Source: Promethearchaeota archaeon
GTDB lineage: Archaea > Asgardarchaeota > Lokiarchaeia > Sigynarchaeales > SOKP01
Assembly (NCBI GenBank): GCA_019057975.1
Contig: JAHLWJ010000344.1
Location: 1 to 5,025, forward strand
Direction of reading: 5' to 3'
DNA: 5,025 nt
Each line of letters begins with the position of its first letter. Within the stretch, counting starts at the first letter, position 1. Both the position numbers and the translations under genes were made by a program. The notes below the pieces were generated by a model, which was not told the DNA's origin, ran no database searches, and was given only the letters and a program-made list of their open reading frames with translations. Shown in pieces: positions 1 to 4,736 of this stretch.

Positions 1-380
1 TATTCATCAGTTCCAGCATCATAATTGTCAACACCTTCTTTTGCAACAAGAATGACACCATTTTCGCCATTCAAGATAACTACAAATGTTTCAACATATC
101 GAGGTTCACCTGGAGCGAAATTTCCAACAGTAACATTGATTTCTTCACCAACCGTAGCTGGATCACCTGAAATTGAAGCTCCAGTAGCGACTTCTGCACC
201 TACTTCGGAAGCAAGCTTTCGCATAGCGACTTCGTCACTACCTATCATTTCAGGAGTTGCATCTATTGCTTCAGGACCATAGTCAATAGCTTCACTTTTA
301 GCTGCCATCCCCAAAATTAACAAACTACCAACATTTAAAAATGCGAAGACTATAAGTAATACAACAAATTTTTTTCTCAT
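1..380 (-). CDS. Secreted protein, N-terminal part (probable paralogue of the metallopeptidase at 2384-4402); runs off the window
   Basis: The minus-strand frame is open from ATG at 380-378 to base 1, giving 126 codons with no stop, so the C-terminal part is outside the window. Residues 1-3 are MRK, followed by a hydrophobic stretch at about 4-24 and an AAK boundary near residues 26-28. This is a typical export signal with probable cleavage after MAA. The mature start is acidic and Ala/Glu-rich (about residues 29-65), then becomes a beta-rich stretch with FVVILNGENGVILVAKEG at about 100-117. That stretch resembles FELRAVGENAEIWIQLD in the neighbouring peptidase (about 96-112), where it lies before the catalytic domain. 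I infer a second extracellular peptidase or a related exported protein, but no catalytic motif is visible here. An AAAGTGAT sequence lies 8-9 bases before the ATG and an A tract lies further upstream. The product name is uncertain; the gene and the export signal are well supported. Confidence 0.75.
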   Translation of the reverse strand, partial: MRKKFVVLLIVFAFLNVGSLLILGMAAKSEAIDYGPEAIDATPEMIGSDEVAMRKLASEVGAEVATGASISGDPATVGEEINVTVGNFAPGEPRYVETFVVILNGENGVILVAKEGVDNYDAGTDE

Positions 381-397
381 TTTTTAACATCACTTTA

Positions 398-414
398 TTT
401 TTTTTTTTAAGATT
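398..414 (-). promoter_or_regulatory. Candidate promoter of the secreted-protein gene at 1-380
   Basis: On the minus strand AATCT (414-410) runs directly into TTAAAA and a long A tract (to 398), centred about 25 bases before the ATG at 380. This fits an archaeal BRE/TATA pair feeding a leaderless or nearly leaderless transcript. The same AATCT-plus-A-tract order precedes the peptidase gene at 4402. AT richness makes chance matches likely, so the call rests mainly on position and on the paralogous copy. Confidence 0.35.
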
Positions 415-434
415 TTTTTTCCATTTTGTAGAAA

Positions 435-452
435 ATCTCAAAATATTGAGAT
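435..452. repeat. Inverted repeat upstream of the 1-380 gene
   Basis: ATCTCAA (435-441) and TTGAGAT (446-452) form a perfect 7-bp pair around AATA. It lies 55-72 bases before the start of the minus-strand gene, just beyond its candidate TATA region. That is a reasonable place for an operator, but no regulator is known. Confidence 0.4.
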
Positions 453-455
453 CTT

Positions 456-507
456 AATGCCCTAAAAGCCTTAAAATTTTTTTGTAACCGTTGAAATTTT
501 AGGCATT
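456..507. repeat. 11-bp inverted repeat with one bulge
   Basis: AATGCCCTAAAA (456-467) is complementary to TTTTAGGCATT (497-507) with a single extra C. The inner 29 bases contain a T run. A stem of this length including GGC/GCC is unlikely to arise from base composition alone in so AT-rich a stretch. Role unknown. Confidence 0.45.
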
Positions 508-551
508 TTCAGTGATTTGCATATTATGACGTGTAATATATAAAGTTTTTT

Positions 552-574
552 TTTTCATTTTACAAAAATGAAAA
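552..574. repeat. 10-bp perfect inverted repeat beside a T run
   Basis: TTTTCATTTT (552-561) and AAAATGAAAA (565-574) pair perfectly around ACA. A run of T precedes it on the plus strand, so on neither strand is it a hairpin followed by U. It is therefore not a standard intrinsic terminator. Confidence 0.4.
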
Positions 575-726
575 CCAGAATTCAAAAACCATGTATCGCT
601 TACACTCCTTTTATAATTCAATATTTTAAAATTGATTTTACTGTTAGATATCTTATATAACTCTTTATTCAAAATATTTCGACTTGTCTAAATAAAGCGA
701 ATTATTCCTAATTTGAAATACAAAAA

Positions 727-768
727 TTAGAAATTTCCTCTTTTTAATTCAAAAATACAAATTTCTAA
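727..768. repeat. 10-bp perfect inverted repeat, first of a cluster of three
   Basis: TTAGAAATTT (727-736) is the exact reverse complement of AAATTTCTAA (759-768), with 22 bases between. The next repeat begins only three bases later at 771. Confidence 0.45.
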
Positions 769-770
769 GG

Positions 771-803
771 ACTGTTTTATCTTAGTTTTAATAATAAAAC
801 AGT
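771..803. repeat. 10-bp perfect inverted repeat, second of the cluster
   Basis: ACTGTTTTAT (771-780) and ATAAAACAGT (794-803) pair perfectly around a 13-base loop. This is the cleanest hairpin in the region, but no U tract follows it on either strand, which argues against a terminator. Confidence 0.5.
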
Positions 804-808
804 AGCAA

Positions 809-830
809 AGGATTTTAAAGTCTAAATCCT
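809..830. repeat. 7-bp inverted repeat, third of the cluster
   Basis: AGGATTT (809-815) and AAATCCT (824-830) pair around an 8-base loop. It begins six bases after the previous hairpin. Confidence 0.4.
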
Positions 831-870
831 ATTGAACTGTGACTTATTCTATTTATTTTTAAGCCTCATT

Positions 871-888
871 TAATATTTTGAAATATTA
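871..888. repeat. 18-bp palindrome upstream of the transposase
   Basis: TAATATTT (871-878) and AAATATTA (881-888) pair perfectly around TG. It lies about 70-87 bases before the transposase ATG. It could be a protein binding site, but it contains only A/T pairs in an AT-rich background, so chance is a serious alternative. Confidence 0.3.
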
Positions 889-938
889 TTTTTAGAATTT
901 CAGATTTTTAGTGTATTTATCGCTAACTTTATTAGAAA

Positions 939-947
939 GAAGTGATT
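939..947 (+). promoter_or_regulatory. Shine-Dalgarno-like site of the transposase
   Basis: GAAGTGATT ends 10 bases before ATG 958 and resembles GAGGTGATC, the complement of the archaeal 16S tail. It supports ATG 958 as the start rather than ATG 1030, which has no such sequence in front of it. Confidence 0.45.
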
Positions 948-952
948 ATATT

Positions 953-977
953 TATATATGCTTGCAAGCGATATATA
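953..977. repeat. Palindrome over the transposase start codon
   Basis: GCTTGCAAGC (960-969) is a perfect 10-bp palindrome. Skipping the single base G970, TATATAT (953-959) continues the pairing with ATATATA (971-977). The ATG at 958-960 sits in the left arm. As RNA it would be a hairpin with the start codon paired; as DNA it could be a site for transposase or a repressor. Confidence 0.5.
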
Positions 978-2265
978 TCCATATTTAGTTAAGATATCTG
1001 GAGTTAAATCACTTCTTTCCAACCATTATATGCTCGCATTTTTTAAAAAGTTTTGTGATGCAGTTGTTTCTCGCACGTGGAAATTCAAAAGAGCTAAAAA
1101 CGCAAGATATAAGGATGAAGATTTTTTAAAGGTGTTTTTTTTCTCCGAAATTATCGGTAGATCGATTCATAATACCAGTGAAATGCTCAACGAGTATCTA
1201 CTAAAGAATAAAAAAGGAAGACGCAAATTATTCTCTGATGGGAGAAGAAAACGCGTCATTCCGCATCAAACCGAAGTAAACAAGTATCTCCATAGGATTG
1301 GATTAAATAAAGCACGCAATATTTTGCGAACATGCTTGGATTTTCAACTAACGGAAGCTTTGAAACTTGGACTCATCTCGAGAAAGGTCAACATCCTCAT
1401 TGACTTCACGGAACACCCCTATTATGGTAAGCGTGAGGATAAAATGATAAAGGGTACCAATCGGCAAAAAGGAACGAAGAAAATGCGGCATTACCTCGGG
1501 TTCTCGATTTTGTCGAAAAATGTTCATCTTTATGCAGGGTTGGAGCACGTGGCTAACGGACAGTCTAAAATACCCATAATCCTCAAATTCCTTGATCACG
1601 TGCTTGATCTTGGATTTGAGTTAAAATATGTCTTGATGGATCGAGAGTTTTATAGGGCAGTACTCTTGCACGAGATAAAGGCTAGGAACGGGAATACATT
1701 GATTCCAACCAAAGAATATAAAAAAGTTCGAGGAATGATCGAAGCCTACATAAAGGGAGAAGGAAATCGGGTGCGGAGGTACACGTTTTCCAGTGCCACC
1801 GAAGCAAAGCACCGGTTTTTTCAGCATGTTTACCTTATAATAAAAGCAAAACGCGGTTTCACTCTTCAAGGCGTGAAACGAGACTATCGAATGGGGAAAA
1901 TATCTTTAGACGATGCCCGGAAGCGGGTGTTTGCCATCATGACTACCGAGAAACCTAAAGGAAAGACAAGTTCTTGGGCGTCCCGCACTTCATTATTTTA
2001 TCGACGACGATGGTTGATCGAAACGGGATTCAGCGACTTAAATCGGATCAATCGTCGATGGAAATCAAATCACGATAACGTGCGATATCTTGACATGCTG
2101 GTAAGACTCATGCTTTATAATTCATGGAAAATGAACAGAAAATTGATTAAAAATGCCAGAACGCGGGATGGAAAATCGAGAAAGTGGACACTTCTTCAAA
2201 ATCAGGATTGCTTGAAGCACCTATTTTTTACATATGAGAAAAAATCACAGGGGGTGATTGGTTAA
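958..2265 (+). CDS. DDE transposase, ISH3-like (IS4 superfamily), intact
   Basis: This 435-residue protein cuts and joins DNA ends of an insertion sequence through an RNase H-like fold with three acidic residues. The likely triad is D149 (LIDFTEHPYYG, 147-156), D228 (YVLMDREFY, 224-232) and E355 (YRRRWLIETGF, 348-358). Around the last residue the order Y348-x2-R351-x3-E355 is the IS4-type Y-R-E signature. The basic residue expected seven positions on is N362, with R363 next to it. The D-x-T-x-x-PYYG form of the first motif recalls ISH3-type elements; the exact IS family is from memory. Length is normal and no frameshift is seen, so it may be active. The N-terminus (1-100) is basic, consistent with DNA binding. 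ATG 958 is chosen for its upstream GAAGTGATT; ATG 1030 is an alternative. Arginine is often CGG, CGC or CGA, unlike the neighbouring genes, which suggests transfer. Confidence 0.9.
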   Translation: MLASDIYPYLVKISGVKSLLSNHYMLAFFKKFCDAVVSRTWKFKRAKNARYKDEDFLKVFFFSEIIGRSIHNTSEMLNEYLLKNKKGRRKLFSDGRRKRVIPHQTEVNKYLHRIGLNKARNILRTCLDFQLTEALKLGLISRKVNILIDFTEHPYYGKREDKMIKGTNRQKGTKKMRHYLGFSILSKNVHLYAGLEHVANGQSKIPIILKFLDHVLDLGFELKYVLMDREFYRAVLLHEIKARNGNTLIPTKEYKKVRGMIEAYIKGEGNRVRRYTFSSATEAKHRFFQHVYLIIKAKRGFTLQGVKRDYRMGKISLDDARKRVFAIMTTEKPKGKTSSWASRTSLFYRRRWLIETGFSDLNRINRRWKSNHDNVRYLDMLVRLMLYNSWKMNRKLIKNARTRDGKSRKWTLLQNQDCLKHLFFTYEKKSQGVIG

Positions 2266-2277
2266 ATTTACGATAAT

Positions 2278-2291
2278 GTCGGCTTTCCGAC
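2278..2291 (+). terminator. Short GC-rich hairpin after the transposase stop
   Basis: GTCGG (2278-2282) and CCGAC (2287-2291) form a 5-bp GC-rich stem around CTTT, 12 bases after the transposase stop codon. It is conspicuous in AT-rich surroundings. It is not followed by a U run on the plus strand (A tracts follow instead), so it may be an mRNA 3'-end stabiliser or part of the IS end rather than a true terminator. Confidence 0.35.
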
Positions 2292-2306
2292 CATGGAAAT
2301 TAATAG

Positions 2307-2344
2307 AAAAAAAAATAAATACTTGAATACTAATAAAAAAAAAA
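2307..2344 (-). terminator. Poly-U termination region of the metallopeptidase gene
   Basis: Plus-strand A runs at 2335-2344 (10 A) and 2307-2315 (9 A) are read as U tracts on the minus strand, 40 to 77 bases after the TAG stop at 2386-2384. Archaeal RNA polymerase terminates at such U tracts without needing a hairpin. For the oncoming transposase transcript the T-rich stretch at 2348-2363 could serve likewise, though its runs are shorter. Confidence 0.5.
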
Positions 2345-2383
2345 GAATTTATATTTTTATTTTGAAAATTGTTGTTTATATTA

Positions 2384-4402
2384 CTATGTAGGTACTACCG
2401 AGAATGAATAATCCGCAATTCCTACTCGAGGAGTAATAGCTAATACTACATCAGGGTATCGAAGATCTTCACCAGGTGATGAAAGGAAATCTGCTAAATT
2501 TATAAATCCATCATTACTAGCATCTAATTCCAACTCAACTATTAAATCGTAATGATATTCTCCATCCCAGAAATCTTGTCTTAAGACAGTAACTATAAAG
2601 CTAGTTACTGGAGGATCATAATCAGACCAGAAATCACCTTCACCCACCAGTGTTCCATCAATTTCTACATTATCTATCCACCAACCTGGCCATTGAGAGC
2701 CCCAATCTGTCATATATCGGAATCGAATAATAGCAGCTCCAGTATATCCTGTAAGATCAAAACTCATTGTTGTCCAACCGTCACTATTACCTGTTAATCC
2801 AGGGAGATTTTCTTGGATTATATCTGTAGTTCCTTGGTGTTCAGAGGTAGTAGCATCATTTGCTAATGTTGTCCAGGTTACACCTCCATCAGTGGATATT
2901 TGAGTTATCCCAAAATCCCAACCAGGTTCGATAATGTATTGAGTATCGAATGTTAAAACTGAAGAACCAGTTAAATCTGCGTTAAAAAATAGATTTAATT
3001 CTGATAAGGGTTCAGAGGCACCTGAATACCACGCTGTACCATCTTTATCCCAGTGTGGTCTCCATGCATATTCATCTCCATAAAAGTACAAATCAGATCC
3101 ATATTGCCATTTTAATTTGCTTAACAAAATGTAATCTGTACCATATGAACCGACCAAAGAAACACCTGTATCAAAACCAAGTATCGAAAACGTGTTTCCA
3201 AAATCAGTTCCGGAAATATCTGTAGGCCATTTATCTTTTACTTCATAAACTCTTACTTCATTAGCGGTTTTAGTATCAAAATCGATATGGGTATAGCCTG
3301 TTTGCATTAAATTAGCTAATGACCAATCATGAAATACATCATCAAATGTTATACCTTCTGGTAGAAGACCTTCAATACCAGGGACTCCTGTAACACCATT
3401 TTGAACATAATTCTTTAGGAATTCATCTCCATAGTTGTCTACTAAATATGTTGAGAAGAGTAAAGCCTGACCGTAATCAGCTAGGATATTAATACCACCT
3501 TGATCACTCCATTCAGTAAGTGAATTATCAGGTGTCGCAAAAAAACTATTAATATCGTTCCAAGGTGTAGGATATTCACATAAAATTTCTGCAAATGTTG
3601 AACACCCTTCATTCATAAAAGGTGTTTTGACTTCTTGATAGTCATCATGGATAAGATGTTGATATTCGTGTGCTAGTGTTGCTTCATAGTTATGAGCAGG
3701 TTCCCCTAGATAATTCTCCCAATTATAAGCATCAAGAGAAACAAGATTTCTGTCGAACCAACCTTCGAGAGTAGGGCTAAAGGTACCTATTACAAAATAT
3801 GGATAGGTAAAGTCATAATAGTTATCATCTCTAATATTTGATACTAAAACTATACTTTTACCATCTTCATCATAGTAGGTATCTGGTGGTAATGGGGGAT
3901 CAAGAAAATAAGGAAATATTGCCCCTGATCCATCATGAAAGTCAGTCATACCAAAATAACTTGTAGTTTGGGGATAAATAATCTCGTCAAATTCATCAGC
4001 TAAATATTGACACTGCTCATTTGTTATTACTGGTGTTGGTCTTGGATCTCCTTCACCCCAACTAAGATCTAATTGAATCCAAATTTCGGCATTTTCTCCA
4101 ACAGCTCTTAATTCAAAAGGTTGTAAGAAATAATAACCAAAGAAGTTATCTATTGAAACAAATAATTCTATATCTCCAACATCAGAGGCAGTTCTTAATG
4201 AACTAGAAGCGAATTCTAAATCTAAATCAACCATTTTGAAAGGCAATTCTCGATTTCTTATATCATAACCTACATCAATTGGTTGATAATTAGGGAATTC
4301 GATTGTGGGTTTAGCTGCAGTATTTATAAAGAGAATTCCAACAGTAGTAATATTCAAGAGAATGATGGTTATTAATAATAATGCTTTTTGTATTTTTCTC
4401 AT
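2384..4402 (-). CDS. Secreted zinc metallopeptidase with immune-inhibitor-A-like C-terminal domain
   Basis: This complete 672-residue exported protein probably degrades extracellular proteins or peptides. Residues 1-30 form a signal peptide: basic MRKIQK, hydrophobic to about 28, likely cleavage after TAA. A beta-rich pre-domain (about 45-115) leads to the peptidase domain, starting near 125. HEYQH at 245-249 is the zinc-binding HExxH with E246 catalytic. NEG at 264-266 supplies E265, sixteen residues after H249, as likely third ligand, a gluzincin arrangement. A jelly-roll-like module at about 475-585, with ISTDGGVTWTTL and GWWIDNVEIDG, resembles the InhA/MAM-like domain of M6 peptidases. 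M6 itself uses a different third ligand, so exact family assignment is open. No membrane anchor is visible at the C-terminus, so the product is probably released. The start ATG 4402 is fixed by the signal peptide. Its tandem partner at 1-380 shares signal peptide and pre-domain features. Confidence 0.85.
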   Translation of the reverse strand: MRKIQKALLLITIILLNITTVGILFINTAAKPTIEFPNYQPIDVGYDIRNRELPFKMVDLDLEFASSSLRTASDVGDIELFVSIDNFFGYYFLQPFELRAVGENAEIWIQLDLSWGEGDPRPTPVITNEQCQYLADEFDEIIYPQTTSYFGMTDFHDGSGAIFPYFLDPPLPPDTYYDEDGKSIVLVSNIRDDNYYDFTYPYFVIGTFSPTLEGWFDRNLVSLDAYNWENYLGEPAHNYEATLAHEYQHLIHDDYQEVKTPFMNEGCSTFAEILCEYPTPWNDINSFFATPDNSLTEWSDQGGINILADYGQALLFSTYLVDNYGDEFLKNYVQNGVTGVPGIEGLLPEGITFDDVFHDWSLANLMQTGYTHIDFDTKTANEVRVYEVKDKWPTDISGTDFGNTFSILGFDTGVSLVGSYGTDYILLSKLKWQYGSDLYFYGDEYAWRPHWDKDGTAWYSGASEPLSELNLFFNADLTGSSVLTFDTQYIIEPGWDFGITQISTDGGVTWTTLANDATTSEHQGTTDIIQENLPGLTGNSDGWTTMSFDLTGYTGAAIIRFRYMTDWGSQWPGWWIDNVEIDGTLVGEGDFWSDYDPPVTSFIVTVLRQDFWDGEYHYDLIVELELDASNDGFINLADFLSSPGEDLRYPDVVLAITPRVGIADYSFSVVPT

Positions 4403-4420
4403 TTTTATTCTATCTCTTTA

Positions 4421-4434
4421 TTTTTTTATAGATT
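4421..4434 (-). promoter_or_regulatory. TATA box of the metallopeptidase gene
   Basis: On the minus strand AATCTATAAAAAAA reads from 4434 to 4421. The TATAAAA core is centred about 25 bases before ATG 4402, so transcription would start at or next to the ATG, giving a leaderless mRNA. The AATCT and A tract are also found before the paralogous gene at 380. Confidence 0.5.
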
Positions 4435-4552
4435 TTATTTTTCTTTTTTCCAGTTTAATGTTCAAATATCTAAAATTGTTTAAAATTTGAAGATATTACC
4501 AAAGACATTACTAAAAAGTCTTAAAACTTCTAATTGGATTTCTACCTAAAGA

Positions 4553-4576
4553 AATTCACGACTATTTTAGTGAATT
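4553..4576. repeat. 7-bp inverted repeat in the divergent promoter region
   Basis: AATTCAC (4553-4559) and GTGAATT (4570-4576) pair around a 10-base spacer. Half-site centres are about 17 bases apart, too wide for a simple one-and-a-half-turn operator, but the pair is exact. Function unknown. Confidence 0.35.
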
Positions 4577-4620
4577 CATTATTTCTCCATTTGTTTTTAA
4601 ATTTTATCCGATAGACATGA

Positions 4621-4632
4621 TATTTCGAAATA
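4621..4632. repeat. 12-bp perfect palindrome
   Basis: TATTTCGAAATA is self-complementary and lies 105-116 bases before the CoA-binding gene. It overlaps the start of the next hairpin. It is a plausible site for a dimeric HTH regulator; no regulator gene is in the window. Confidence 0.4.
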
Positions 4633-4648
4633 ATCTGAAAAGATTATT
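4629..4648. repeat. 8-bp hairpin with GAAA tetraloop
   Basis: AATAATCT (4629-4636) and AGATTATT (4641-4648) pair perfectly around GAAA, a GNRA-type loop if transcribed on the plus strand. With the candidate start of the plus-strand gene further downstream, it is more likely a DNA operator than part of an mRNA. Confidence 0.4.
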
Positions 4649-4696
4649 ATCTGTTTGAATATCTAGAATCTTTTCAATATTTAGACAGAAAAAGTG

Positions 4697-4717
4697 AATC
4701 TAAAAAAATTTATTTTT
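4697..4717 (+). promoter_or_regulatory. Candidate promoter of the CoA-binding protein gene
   Basis: AATCTAAAAAAA (4697-4708) is followed by TTTATTTTT (4709-4717), centred about 24 bases before ATG 4737. That spacing suits a TATA-like box and a leaderless transcript. No convincing ribosome site precedes the ATG (only GAGAA at 4728-4732), which fits leaderless translation. Confidence 0.4.
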
Positions 4718-4736
4718 AACTTAATTTGAGAACTTA

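Larger units (their letters stand above)
381..957. other. 577-base non-coding region with many inverted repeats
   Basis: I find no credible coding frame on either strand; all are broken by frequent stops. The region lies between two divergently oriented genes and would have to hold both their promoters and possibly the left end of the transposase element. Its main content is a series of inverted repeats, listed separately at 435-452, 456-507, 552-574, 727-768, 771-803, 809-830 and 871-888. A weaker pair is ATATTA/TAATAT (521-526 and 534-539) around TGACGTG. TTATATAA at 653-660 is TATA-like, but no gene starts at a sensible distance from it. Confidence 0.6.
935..1019 (+). promoter_or_regulatory. 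Nested inverted repeats that could fold over the transposase RBS and start codon
   Basis: GAAAGAAGTGATT (935-947) is the exact reverse complement of AATCACTTCTTTC (1007-1019), a 13-bp stem. Inside it lies a second inverted repeat at 953-977 that contains the ATG at 958, and a weaker stem is possible at 979-984 with 994-1001. The left arm of the outer stem contains GAAGTGATT, one or two changes from the archaeal ribosome-binding consensus GAGGTGATC. If a transcript covers the whole stretch, a three-way junction would bury both the ribosome site and the start codon. IS10 and IS50 are known to block translation of readthrough transposase mRNA in this manner; the same role here is inference. Confidence 0.5.
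917..2276 (+). mobile_element. Probable insertion sequence; boundaries tentative
   Basis: A single transposase gene between two co-directional secreted-protein genes implies an IS. The best candidate ends are TTATCGCTAACTTTA (917-931) and TAAATTTACGATAA (2263-2276). Read inward, they match at 13 of 15 positions allowing one gap. That would give an element of about 1.36 kb, a sensible size for this type. I see no convincing target duplication outside these points (TGT on each side only), so the true ends could lie further out, including the repeat-rich 727-888 stretch on the left. Confidence 0.35.
4403..4736. other. Divergent intergenic region, 334 bases
   Basis: No credible gene lies here; short frames are AT-rich and lack ribosome sites. 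It holds the back-to-back promoters of the peptidase (minus) and the CoA-binding protein (plus). Between them are inverted repeats at 4553-4576, 4621-4632 and 4629-4648, placed where a shared regulator could act. Confidence 0.6.

Noticed and set aside
25..282. Plus-strand open frame of 85 codons
   Set aside because: It is the antisense of the secreted-protein gene at 1-380, is Ser/Thr/Pro-rich as expected from reading Ala/Glu/Gly codons backwards, and has no recognisable domain.
552..574. Hairpin next to a T run as an intrinsic terminator
   Set aside because: The T run precedes the stem on the plus strand and becomes an A run after it on the minus strand, so neither transcript has a stem followed by U; no gene ends nearby.
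643..661. GTTA...TAAC with TTATATAA as a promoter
   Set aside because: TATA-like, but no open frame starts at a fitting distance on either strand, so it is unlikely to be a working promoter of a gene in this window.
381..957. CRISPR array or tandem repeats
   Set aside because: The repeats are inverted, each of different sequence, with no regular spacing or repeated unit.
1348..1869. Two minus-strand open frames of 83 and 82 codons
   Set aside because: Both lie wholly inside the transposase gene on the opposite strand and show no recognisable protein features.
4305..4490. Plus-strand frame with a hydrophobic, Phe/Ile-rich product
   Set aside because: It overlaps the signal peptide region and promoter of the peptidase on the other strand. 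Its hydrophobicity comes from poly-T and the reversed promoter A tracts.
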